A stretch of DNA of 36,656 nucleotides, from the NCBI GenBank assembly GCA_030647195.1, contig JAUSKD010000006.1:1-36656 (forward strand), given 5' to 3'. Below, piece by piece: positions 14,666 through 21,099 of this stretch (the first letter of the stretch is position 1; every line of letters begins with the position of its first letter). Both the position numbers and the translations under genes were made by a program. The stretch comes from Candidatus Peribacter sp. (GTDB lineage: Bacteria > Patescibacteriota > Gracilibacteria > Peribacterales > Peribacteraceae). The notes beneath the pieces are model-generated. The model was not told the DNA's origin and ran no database searches. It saw only the letters and a list, made by a program, of their open reading frames with translations.

Positions 14666-16120
14666 CTACATCGTCGGCTTCTTTTCGTGCCACTCCGTAG
14701 CCTGCTCGTAGGCATAGCCTGCACGCAAGATCACCTCTTCTCCCCATTGCGGTCCCAGTAATTGCATGCCGATCGGCAAATTCTCTTTCGAGAACCCACA
14801 CGGGATCGAGAGACCCGGGATGCCGGCCAGGTTCACGGGTGCGGTAAAAATATCCTCCAGATACATCTGCACGGGATCACCCGTATGAGCACCGATCTTG
14901 AAGGCGGGCGTCGGCGCTACGGGGGCGAGCAGGCAATCCACCTGCTCGAATGCCTTCTCGAAGTCGCGCTTGATCAGCGTGCGCACTTTCTGTGCCTGCC
15001 GGTAGTACGCGTCGTAGTATCCGGCCGAGAGTGCGTAAGTACCGATCATGATGCGACGCTTTACTTCGTCGCCGAAGCCGCTTGAGCGCACGCGTTCGTA
15101 GTACTCGATCAGGCTGTCTCGTTCCGGGACGGTATGACCGAAGCGCACTCCGTCGTACCGGGCCATGTTCGAGCTCACCTCCGACGGAACGATGACGTAG
15201 TAGGTCGCGATGGCGTAGGGCGAGTGCGGCAGGCTCACATCCACAATCTTGGCGCCCAGTGAGGCATAGACTTTGGCCGCTTCGCGCACGGCAGTCTCCA
15301 CCTGCGGGTCCATTCCCTTGATGAAGTATTCCTTTGGTAATCCGATCTTGAGTCCCTTCACGCCGCTCTTGAGTGTTTGTGTGTAGTCGGGAACCGGCAT
15401 GTCGCCGGTGGTGGCATCGAGAGGATCCTTGCCCGCGATCGTGCCGAGGACGATCGCCGCATCCTCCACCGTCTTCGTGAGTACTCCGATGGAGTCGAGG
15501 GAACTCGCCATGCTCAGAACCCCGTAGCGGCTGGTGCGTCCATAGGTGACTTTCAGCCCTGTACATCCGCAAAAACCCGCAGGCTGGCGGATGCTTCCGC
15601 CCGTGTCCGTTCCCAGAGCGAACAGGCACTCATCCGCCGCTACGGCCGCTGCCGATCCGCCCGAAGATCCTCCCGCAACCCTCGTCTGATCCCACGGATT
15701 CTTCGTAACGCCGTAGCAGCTCGTTTCGGTAGAGGCCCCCATGGTGAATTCGTCGGTGTTCGTCTTGCCCATGCTTATGGCGTTTACAGTGTTGAGTCTT
15801 TTGGTGGTCGTGGAATCGAATGGCGGGACGAAGTCCTTATTTCGGAGAACATTCGAGCAGGCGGTGGTGGCAACACCCTCCTCGCAGAAGACATCTTTGG
15901 CCAGGTACGGGATGCCGGCCAGCGGATGGTCGAACGCCCCCTTCTTATCCGCTTTTTTGGCTTCCTCAAGGGCTCGGTCAAAATTTCGGTGCACCACCGC
16001 GTTGAGGGATTTATCCACGGATTCGATCCGCTCGATGCATGCGCGGGCAATCTCCACCGCCGAGAGCGACTTACTCTTCAGCCGTTCATGTGCCTGTGCA
16101 ATGGTGAGGGCAGAAATCAT
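14666..16120 (-). CDS. gatA: Asp-tRNA(Asn)/Glu-tRNA(Gln) amidotransferase subunit A
   Basis: A 484-residue amidase subunit of GatCAB, which converts Glu-tRNA(Gln) and/or Asp-tRNA(Asn) to the amidated forms. The amidase signature is complete: catalytic Lys in GIPYLAKDVFC (K75), the Gly/Ser-rich segment VAGGSSGGSAAAVAA with the cis-Ser, and the nucleophile in GTDTGGSIRQPAGFCG (S176). The C-terminus contains NLAGIPGLSIPCGF, typical of GatA. The ATG at 16120 overlaps the gatC stop by 4 nt (ATGA). The frame runs on upstream without real coding character, so that extension was discarded. gatB is not in the window. A glutaminyl- or asparaginyl-tRNA synthetase may therefore be missing from this genome. 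Confidence 0.96.
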   Translation of the reverse strand: MISALTIAQAHERLKSKSLSAVEIARACIERIESVDKSLNAVVHRNFDRALEEAKKADKKGAFDHPLAGIPYLAKDVFCEEGVATTACSNVLRNKDFVPPFDSTTTKRLNTVNAISMGKTNTDEFTMGASTETSCYGVTKNPWDQTRVAGGSSGGSAAAVAADECLFALGTDTGGSIRQPAGFCGCTGLKVTYGRTSRYGVLSMASSLDSIGVLTKTVEDAAIVLGTIAGKDPLDATTGDMPVPDYTQTLKSGVKGLKIGLPKEYFIKGMDPQVETAVREAAKVYASLGAKIVDVSLPHSPYAIATYYVIVPSEVSSNMARYDGVRFGHTVPERDSLIEYYERVRSSGFGDEVKRRIMIGTYALSAGYYDAYYRQAQKVRTLIKRDFEKAFEQVDCLLAPVAPTPAFKIGAHTGDPVQMYLEDIFTAPVNLAGIPGLSIPCGFSKENLPIGMQLLGPQWGEEVILRAGYAYEQATEWHEKKPTM

Positions 16121-16410
16121 CCGAGCGAGGAGGGGGTTTCGATCTGCTGATCCACGATGGGCAGGGGACTCGTCGCGAGCAGCGCCTCCGTCGTTGCGGG
16201 ACGCTCGATGACGGTATCCGTTCGAGTGACATTGTCCAGTCCCGTGATCTGACTCATGGGTTCCACCCCTTTCGTATCCACTTCTTTCAGCTTCTCGATG
16301 TAGTCGAGAATTTGGGTCAGCTCGCGGCTGAATTTCGAAACCTCCTTGTCTGAAAGGGTGAGCCGTGCGAGCTTGGCAATATGCCGGACTTGGGTGGGCG
16401 AAAGGGACAC
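16117..16410 (-). CDS. gatC: Asp-tRNA(Asn)/Glu-tRNA(Gln) amidotransferase subunit C
   Basis: A 97-residue GatC, the small scaffold subunit that wraps GatA and GatB. It has the family N-terminus LSPTQVRHIAKLARLTLSD, followed by FSRELTQILDYIEKL, VDTKGVEPMSQ and the conserved LRTD-like position seen as TRTDTV. A GTG at 16410 is the likely start because the family sequence begins there; the frame extends upstream to 16470 through a repeat-rich, non-coding-looking stretch. It is followed by gatA with a 4-nt overlap. It diverges from rnpA, and the roughly 115-bp gap holds heptamer repeats and a perfect inverted repeat. Confidence 0.93.
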   Translation of the reverse strand: MSLSPTQVRHIAKLARLTLSDKEVSKFSRELTQILDYIEKLKEVDTKGVEPMSQITGLDNVTRTDTVIERPATTEALLATSPLPIVDQQIETPSSLG

Positions 16411-16423
16411 GGGCGCGAGTATA

Positions 16424-16522
16424 CAGGGAACAGTATTCAGTATTGAGGGAAGATGAAAAAAAAATGACACGATGTGCGTCTATCTCTGTTCCCTGCGCAC
16501 TGCATACTTCATACTGCATACT
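16424..16522. repeat. heptamer tandem repeats and inverted repeat between gatC and rnpA
   Basis: CAGGGAACAG (16424-16433) and CTGTTCCCTG (16486-16495) are a perfect 10-bp inverted repeat. Next to the left arm is CAGTATT CAGTATT, and next to the right arm GCATACT TCATACT GCATACT (16502-16522); both arrays have a 7-bp period. The block fills the divergent promoter region. Confidence 0.7.
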
Positions 16523-16525
16523 ACA

Positions 16526-16942
16526 ATGAAGCTCCTCCACTTAAGCGGACGCAAAACATGCGACCATGTCCTGCGCAAGGGCACATCCTGGCGCGGCAAG
16601 GCCATGAACATCCGCTGGATGCCGGGGATTCCTGCAAGCACGAGACAGCGTCTCGGGGATCGTGCCCCGCAGGGTCTGTATATCGGCACATTCGCGCCTC
16701 TCTCCTTGAGCAAGCGTGCCGTAGAAAGGAACCGCATGCGTCGACGGTGCCGCGAGGCGCTGCGCATCACACTGCAGAAGGAAACCGCATTCCCGGCCTT
16801 TCAATTGTTAGTGTCGCCGCGTTCCTCTAGTCTTTCCTGCGACTTCACGGACATTCTCACCGATGTCCGCTCGTTCCTCACTCTCCTCCGCGCATGCCCG
16901 AAACCACCCGCAAAAGAAGCGCCGTCCTCGAATTCGCACTGA
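16526..16942 (+). CDS. rnpA: ribonuclease P protein component
   Basis: A 138-residue basic protein that helps RNase P RNA cut 5' leaders from tRNAs. The family motif is present as LSKRAVERNRMRRRCREALR (RNR box), with the N-terminal GRKTCDHVLRKGTSWRGKAMNIRW corresponding to the usual FxxxxxxGxxxxxxxxxLR region. ATG 16526 is used; the frame is open upstream only through the heptamer repeats. There is no Shine-Dalgarno sequence. Unlike most bacteria, rpmH (L34) is not directly upstream: only 55 nt separate it from the region used by gatC. The 3' end overlaps the yidC start by 49 nt, so rnpA and yidC form one unit. Confidence 0.9.
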   Translation: MKLLHLSGRKTCDHVLRKGTSWRGKAMNIRWMPGIPASTRQRLGDRAPQGLYIGTFAPLSLSKRAVERNRMRRRCREALRITLQKETAFPAFQLLVSPRSSSLSCDFTDILTDVRSFLTLLRACPKPPAKEAPSSNSH

Positions 16943-18153
16943 TCTTCGCCATCGTGTACCTGGGGACACAGCTCGTGTTTCGGTTGTTCTTTCCGCAGTC
17001 CGCGGCTCCCAACGGAACCTCCGGCATCATCCTGAAGCCAGCCTCCGCCAACGTAAAGGAGGGGCATTATCCCGTGCTCACGCTCAAGAATACGACGACC
17101 CAGACGCTCGTTCTCCCCGACCGCTGCCCCATGCCGCCGGTAGAGGTCTTCTCGATTGCGGGTGAGGGAACAGGCGCGCAGCTGACGCCCCTTTCGACGA
17201 CCGAGACTGCACTGCCGTGTGTCGCGCTGACGAAAGTCGATCCCGGAGCGCAGGTCTCGATCGATCTGGGACCGTGGAAGTATTCGCTCTTCGGCACGCT
17301 CGGAAAATACGAGGCAAGAGTACCCGCAGCAGCGAAGCTGGTTTCTGCTTCCGGAGCCACGGTCGAGCCCACCGGCACGCTGAGCGCGCAGGTGACCCTC
17401 GGCGAAGCCGGTCCGTTCACCAAGCTCTTCCGGGCTCTCATCACCAAGCCGTTCTTAAACTTCCTTATCTTCATTGCTTCCATTGCGCCCGGTCACAGCC
17501 TGGGGGTTTCGATCATCGTGCTGACACTGGTCGTGAAGTTCCTGCTCTTCATCCCCACACAGCACTCGCTGGAGGGCCAGAAGAAGATGCAGAAGGCCCA
17601 GCCGCTCCTCGATGAAATCCGGCGCAAGTACAAAGAGGACCCCAAGCGCATGCAGGAAGAGACGATGAAAATCTGGAAAGAGCACGGCATCAATCCGTTT
17701 CAGTCGTGCCTGCCGCTCCTGATTCAGATGCCGGTGCTCATCGGCGTGTTCTACGTGGTGCGCGACGGCTCGGTTCTCGCGCTCTCGCAGCACCTGATCT
17801 ACCCCTTCTACCAGCACCTGGACTGGACGTTCGGCACGACGTTTTTAGGTTTGAATCTGCTCCAGTCCCATGCGTTCATTTTTGCGCCGCTTCTCGTCAT
17901 TCTCCAGTTTATCCAGATGAAGCTGACGTTCGCGGCGGCGAAGAAAAAGCGCCAGCAGAACGGTGACAAGCCGAAGCCCGAAGCGGACAAGAGCCAGCAG
18001 ATGCAGCAGCAGATGATGCTCTACGGATTGCCGCTAATGATCGGCGTCTTTGCCTTCCAGTTCCCCGCTGCCGTGTCGCTGTACTGGGGGGTCTCCACGC
18101 TCTTCGCCATCGGGCAGCAGATGGTGGTGAACCGCGAGAAGATCAAGCTGTGA
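16894..18153 (+). CDS. yidC: membrane protein insertase YidC
   Basis: A 419-residue YidC/Oxa1 insertase, which places proteins into the cytoplasmic membrane. An N-terminal membrane helix (LEFALIFAIVYLGTQLVFRLFF) precedes an extracytoplasmic domain of about 150 residues. The conserved Oxa1 core follows: helix SLGVSIIVLTLVVKFLLFIPT, a cytoplasmic helical hairpin (KKMQKAQPLLDEIRRKYKED, then EHGINPFQSCLPLLIQMPVLIG), and three further helices ending MIGVFAFQFPAAVSLYWGVSTLF. The extracytoplasmic domain is shorter than in Proteobacteria and longer than in Gram-positive YidC. The gene starts inside rnpA (49-nt overlap). A Lys/Gln-rich loop (KKKRQQNGDKPKPEADKSQQ) lies before the last helices. Confidence 0.95.
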   Translation: MPETTRKRSAVLEFALIFAIVYLGTQLVFRLFFPQSAAPNGTSGIILKPASANVKEGHYPVLTLKNTTTQTLVLPDRCPMPPVEVFSIAGEGTGAQLTPLSTTETALPCVALTKVDPGAQVSIDLGPWKYSLFGTLGKYEARVPAAAKLVSASGATVEPTGTLSAQVTLGEAGPFTKLFRALITKPFLNFLIFIASIAPGHSLGVSIIVLTLVVKFLLFIPTQHSLEGQKKMQKAQPLLDEIRRKYKEDPKRMQEETMKIWKEHGINPFQSCLPLLIQMPVLIGVFYVVRDGSVLALSQHLIYPFYQHLDWTFGTTFLGLNLLQSHAFIFAPLLVILQFIQMKLTFAAAKKKRQQNGDKPKPEADKSQQMQQQMMLYGLPLMIGVFAFQFPAAVSLYWGVSTLFAIGQQMVVNREKIKL

Positions 18154-18174
18154 GATTTGCGATTTGAAGATTTC
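18154..18174. repeat. heptamer repeats left of the S23-type gene
   Basis: GATTTGC GATTTGA AGATTTC, directly after the yidC stop. Reverse-complement units (AAATCGC) lie on the other side of the S23-type gene at 18709-18742. Confidence 0.65.
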
Positions 18175-18222
18175 AAAAATTTGTGATTTTGTTGTGGCGT
18201 TCCATTAATGCTCGGAACTTAT

Positions 18223-18246
18223 TTTTGCTCTTACGTAAGAGCAAAA
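18223..18246. repeat. 24-bp perfect palindrome
   Basis: The left half TTTTGCTCTTAC is the exact reverse complement of the right half (GTAAGAGCAAAA), with no loop. A smaller hairpin CATTC/GAATG follows at 18250-18263. It lies between yidC and the S23-type gene and argues that the latter's true start is downstream. Confidence 0.7.
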
Positions 18247-18315
18247 TCACCATTCGTAAGAATGAATTTTGGAGTTGTGCTTTCGTCAATCACCGATGAT
18301 CGCAACCATATTCTT

Positions 18316-18732
18316 ATGGCAGATCTCCTATCACATCAACGAGCAGTTGCTCTTCAGGAACGATGCTTGCGTTATGCCTGTTGTGTGCGCTCATTCATTC
18401 GTTCATTGGCTCGGTACGGCGTCGATCGCGTAGACAATGAGCAGCTATGGCGCTCTTCAGGATCTATTGGTGCGAACTATATCGAGGCCAGAGAAGCAAT
18501 GAGCAGGAAGGATTTTCTCTACCGTATTCGTTTGTCCAGAAAGGAAGCCCGTGAGTCTCTTTTTTGGTTGCATGTCATCCATCCGAGCCTTCATCGGAAT
18601 GCTTTAGAAGCATGGAATGCAATAGTCACCGAAACCAACGAAATCATCAGCATCTTCACCGCAATTGCAAAAACAACTGAGAATAACAGCAGCCAGTTGG
18701 CACAAAATAAATCGCAAGTCGCAAATCGATAA
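18316..18732 (+). CDS. four-helix-bundle protein (S23 / 23S intervening-sequence type)
   Basis: A 138-residue protein of the four-helix-bundle family first found inside 23S rRNA intervening sequences. The hallmark segment is SSGSIGANYIEAREAMSRKDFLYRIRLSRKEARESLFWLHV. The family forms pentameric bundles and probably binds nucleic acid; its role is unknown. ATG 18316 (MADLLSHQ) is chosen; the frame runs back to 18208 through a palindrome. The last residues and the stop are encoded by the heptamer array at 18709-18742. Base composition is clearly more AT-rich than the surroundings. The AT-rich block (18154-18742) with repeats at both ends resembles a small inserted element outside any rRNA gene. 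Confidence 0.8.
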   Translation: MADLLSHQRAVALQERCLRYACCVRSFIRSLARYGVDRVDNEQLWRSSGSIGANYIEAREAMSRKDFLYRIRLSRKEARESLFWLHVIHPSLHRNALEAWNAIVTETNEIISIFTAIAKTTENNSSQLAQNKSQVANR

Positions 18733-18742
18733 ATCGCAAATC
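18709..18742. repeat. heptamer repeats right of the S23-type gene
   Basis: AAATCGC AAGTCGC AAATCGA T AAATCGC AAATC. It provides the C-terminal codons and stop of the S23-type gene and ends 2 bp before the aldolase stop codon. The same AAATCGC unit occurs inside the sod gene at 29330-29350. Confidence 0.75.
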
Positions 18743-18744
18743 CG

Positions 18745-19848
18745 TTATGCGATCGTGACCTCCCTGCACAGATACACATCTTGGATGGCGTGCAGGAGCT
18801 CCACTCCTTCATCCATGGGCTTCTGAAAGGCCTTGCGACCCGAAATGAGCCCCGTGCCACCGGCGCGCTTGTTGATCACCGCGGTCTTCACGGCCTGCGC
18901 CAGATCGTCCTTGCCCGAGGCGCCACCCGAATTGATAAGGCCGATGCGGCCCATGTAGCAGTTGGCCACCTGCCAGCGTGTGAGATCGATGGGGTGATCG
19001 GTGCTGAGGGTCGTGTACATCCGCTCGTCGGACTTTCCATATTTTCCTTCCGGGCTCATGGCTTTATAGCCGCCGTTACATTCCGGCAGCTTCTGCTTGA
19101 TGATGTCGGCCTCCAGCGTGACTCCCAAATGGTTCGCTTGTCCCGTCAGGTCCGCGGAGGTGTGATAGTCCACCCCGCGAAGCCCGGAGGGCGAAGTGGG
19201 GTCCTTCGCATCCTTCTTGAAGTCCTTGTTCCGGAGGTAGCACCACAGCACGGTGAACATGCCGAGGTCATGCGCCTTCGAAAACGCCTGTCCCACTTCC
19301 ACGATTTGCCTGCGCGATTCGGGTGACCCGAAGTAAATGGTGGCGCCCACTCCCGCCGCGCCCATGTTGTGCGCCTCCTCAATGGTGCCGAACATCACCT
19401 GGTCGAAGGCGTTGGGGTAGGTCAGGAGCTCGTTATGATTGATCTTCACGATGAAGGGGATTTTGTCCGCATACTTCTTCGCCACGATCCCGAGCACGCC
19501 GAAGGTGGAGGCAACCGCGTTGCAACCGCCATCCATAGCCAATTTCACGATGTTCTCCGGGTCGAAGTAGTCTGGGTTTTTGGCGAAGCTGGCCCCCGCC
19601 GAGTGCTCGATGCCCTGATCCACCGGCAGGATGCTCAGGTAACCGGTGCCCCCCAGTCTGCCGTGCTCATAGAGCTCCTGCAGGTGCTTCACGGTTTCCT
19701 TGGGCCGGTCCGAAATGCCGAAAATATCCTTCACATGCGTGGGGCTGGGAAGGTGCAGGCGATTCTTGGTGATTCCTTTGCAGGTGTAGTTGAGAAGCGA
19801 GTCGGCTTCGGAACCGAGGAGTTTTCTAATGTCGGCGGTGGTCATCAT
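18745..19848 (-). CDS. fructose-bisphosphate aldolase, class I (FbaB/DhnA type)
   Basis: A 367-residue class I (Schiff-base) aldolase that cleaves fructose 1,6-bisphosphate to the two triose phosphates in glycolysis. It resembles the FbaB/DhnA family rather than the class II metal enzyme: [15 protein letters not shown] near the N-terminus, [16 protein letters not shown] (with the probable Schiff-base region further on), [13 protein letters not shown], and C-terminal phosphate-binding [15 protein letters not shown] followed by GLISGRKAF. Two adjacent ATGs (19848 and 19845) are possible. It diverges from csrA, whose product often regulates glycolysis in other bacteria. The upstream region is very AT-rich and holds the csrA promoter on the other strand. 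No other glycolytic gene is adjacent. Confidence 0.92.
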   Translation of the reverse strand: MMTTADIRKLLGSEADSLLNYTCKGITKNRLHLPSPTHVKDIFGISDRPKETVKHLQELYEHGRLGGTGYLSILPVDQGIEHSAGASFAKNPDYFDPENIVKLAMDGGCNAVASTFGVLGIVAKKYADKIPFIVKINHNELLTYPNAFDQVMFGTIEEAHNMGAAGVGATIYFGSPESRRQIVEVGQAFSKAHDLGMFTVLWCYLRNKDFKKDAKDPTSPSGLRGVDYHTSADLTGQANHLGVTLEADIIKQKLPECNGGYKAMSPEGKYGKSDERMYTTLSTDHPIDLTRWQVANCYMGRIGLINSGGASGKDDLAQAVKTAVINKRAGGTGLISGRKAFQKPMDEGVELLHAIQDVYLCREVTIA

Positions 19849-19893
19849 GCGAAGGAAGGGGATAAGTGGGCGAATCCTACCATTGACAAGTAC

Positions 19894-19922
19894 TTGATTT
19901 ATTATGAATTTTATTACATAAT
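19894..19922 (+). promoter_or_regulatory. sigma-70-type promoter for the csrA locus
   Basis: TTGATT (19894-19899), a 17-bp spacer, and CATAAT (19917-19922). It predicts a start near 19929 and a leader of about 117 nt with several GGA motifs, the core of CsrA-binding sites. Confidence 0.5.
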
Positions 19923-20045
19923 GCCAGTTACGTTCCGTTCCTTTCCTTGGGCGCAATGGATGTGCCAACGCGGTCCCGCACTGCGTGACTCAAGAGGGAA
20001 GTGACTCTACGGAGCGATGCTCTTTCCACGGAAGGAGGTTAGGAC

Positions 20046-20363
20046 ATGCTTGTCCTCACCCGTTCTCTCCACCAAGTGATCCTGATCGGGGACAACATTG
20101 AAGTCGCCCCCGATCGGATCGGCACGAAGGTTGTTCGGTTCTCTGTCCGGGCATCGGGATATCCCGTTGCCCGAGGCGAATGCCCCTCTGCGGGTGATGC
20201 CTCAAAGGACGGGGTTCTCATCCTCGCACGTAAGTGCGGGGAGAAGATCCTCATCGGTGGCGACATCATCGTCACTCTGCTGAAGATCCAGGGCAATCGC
20301 GTGAAGGTGGGCGTCACCGCTCCTCCCACGGTAGTTATTCTCCGGGATGAGCTGGCGGCGTAA
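20046..20363 (+). CDS. tandem (fused double) CsrA-type RNA-binding protein
   Basis: A 105-residue protein made of two CsrA-like halves. The second half (about 57-105) is well conserved: VLILARKCGEKILIGGDIIV, then GNRVKVGVTAPPTVVILRDE, with the RNA-contact Arg at R100, equal to R44 of E. coli CsrA, and L60 equal to L4. The first half (1-49) starts with the canonical MLVLTR and IGDNIEV, continues VVRFSVRASG and ends PVARGE; it is more divergent but keeps an Arg at the end. CsrA normally works as a swapped homodimer that binds GGA motifs in mRNA leaders, so the fusion may be a built-in pseudo-dimer. A strong AAGGAGG lies 7 nt before the ATG. A strong terminator follows at 20392-20428, and a single-domain csrA lies downstream. 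Confidence 0.82.
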   Translation: MLVLTRSLHQVILIGDNIEVAPDRIGTKVVRFSVRASGYPVARGECPSAGDASKDGVLILARKCGEKILIGGDIIVTLLKIQGNRVKVGVTAPPTVVILRDELAA

Positions 20364-20368
20364 GAGCA

Positions 20369-20389
20369 GGCCACTGGAATTCGGTGGCC
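20369..20389 (+). other. hairpin with GGA in its loop after the double csrA
   Basis: GGCCAC and GTGGCC arms around TGGAATTCG. A GGA in a hairpin loop is the usual CsrA-binding arrangement, so feedback binding in the 3' region is possible. Confidence 0.4.
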
Positions 20390-20391
20390 AT

Positions 20392-20428
20392 CCCTGCAGT
20401 GACGGCGACGTTGCTGCAGGGTTTTTTT
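20392..20428 (+). terminator. rho-independent terminator of the double csrA
   Basis: CCCTGCAG (20392-20399) and CTGCAGGG (20414-20421) arms followed by seven T residues. Confidence 0.88.
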
Positions 20429-20458
20429 AGTATTTTCGACGAAAGTGAAGATTCTTTG

Positions 20459-20572
20459 TTATGTTCTCTATAGAGGCCAGATTCGTCTGGTCTCGCCCGT
20501 CATCCGGCTCACTTGTCGTGAGTCGGACCCCGGCAGGAAGGGACCTTGCCCTCCCTCTCCTGCCGGCTTTTC
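20459..20572 (+). ncRNA. candidate structured RNA between the two csrA genes
   Basis: This non-coding stretch folds by eye into three hairpins: CCAGA-TTCG-TCTGG (20477-20490, a UUCG tetraloop), CTCAC-TTGTC-GTGAG (20508-20522) and a terminator-like stem CCGGCAGGA/TCCTGCCGG (20530-20566) followed by CTTTTC. GGA motifs occur in and next to the last two. It begins after a strong terminator and ends before the csrA leader, so it may be a separate small RNA (perhaps a CsrA-sequestering RNA) or part of the second csrA leader. No known RNA family was recognised. Confidence 0.35.
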
Positions 20573-20753
20573 ATGGCCTTTTGCTTCACTTTACGGGGTG
20601 GTACGAGTACCTTCCCGGCTCTCTTAAAGGTTTTCTTTAAGGGATCGCTCTGTGGCAAATTCGGTTTCGTCGGGACAACCGATTTCCCCCGTCAAAAGAT
20701 GTATCCGTAGAGGAGATCAGTTGTCCCGATGTTTTCTCAGGAGGATTGTTCCC
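20573..20753 (+). promoter_or_regulatory. structured leader of the single-domain csrA
   Basis: It contains the inverted repeat CTTAAAG/CTTTAAG near 20623-20641 and a perfect 10-bp long-range stem TCGGGACAAC (20670-20679) with GTTGTCCCGA (20720-20729), the latter followed by TGTTTTC. The loop carries an AGAGGAGA (GGA) motif, and the Shine-Dalgarno AGGAGG at 20739-20744 is itself a CsrA-type site. Autoregulation or attenuation is plausible. Confidence 0.5.
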
Positions 20754-21005
20754 ATGCTGGTGCTCTCCCGAAAGAAGAACGAGAGCATCGTCATCAACGA
20801 CGACATTACGATCGTCGTGGTCGAGATCCGCGGGGACAAGGTACGACTTGGGGTGGAGGCCCCAAAAGAGGTACCTGTCCACCGTCGTGAGGTCTTCGAC
20901 GCCATTCGTCGCAATGAAGGGGCGGCTGGCGAGAAGACCGGCGACGGATCCACCGAGGATCCAACCGATGGCGATGCCGCTGCCAGTTCTTCTGAACAGC
21001 CGTAA
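20754..21005 (+). CDS. csrA: carbon storage regulator CsrA (single domain with acidic tail)
   Basis: An 83-residue CsrA. Residues 1-55 follow the classical pattern MLVLSRKKNESIVINDDITI, then VRLGVEAPKEVPVHRREV, including L4 and the RNA-contacting R44. CsrA binds GGA-containing hairpins in leaders and blocks ribosome access or alters mRNA stability. The C-terminal 28 residues are an added Gly/Asp/Glu/Ser-rich, probably disordered tail (GDGSTEDPTDGDAAASSSEQ), unusual for the family. ATG 20754 is supported by AGGAGG 9 nt upstream. It lies downstream of the fused double CsrA gene with its own structured leader, and is followed by a terminator. Confidence 0.92.
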   Translation: MLVLSRKKNESIVINDDITIVVVEIRGDKVRLGVEAPKEVPVHRREVFDAIRRNEGAAGEKTGDGSTEDPTDGDAAASSSEQP

Positions 21006-21035
21006 CCCAATGGGTTACCTACTGTCACTGAGTAA

Positions 21036-21067
21036 GGCCCAATGCATTCGTGCACTGGGCCTTCTCT
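21036..21067 (+). terminator. terminator after csrA
   Basis: GGCCCA...TGGGCC stem continued by TGCA-TTCG-TGCA (UUCG loop), followed by TTCTCTTC. Confidence 0.7.
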
Positions 21068-21099
21068 TCATATGCGTGTGTCACTGCTATGCTGTGCCC

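Noticed and set aside
18208-18315. Upstream extension of the S23-type gene
   Set aside because: It reads through a 24-bp perfect palindrome and does not resemble the family N-terminus.
20623-20641. CTTAAAG/CTTTAAG near csrA as a fourth response-regulator box
   Set aside because: It is an inverted repeat with a 12-bp offset, not the 11-bp direct repeat of the three accepted boxes.
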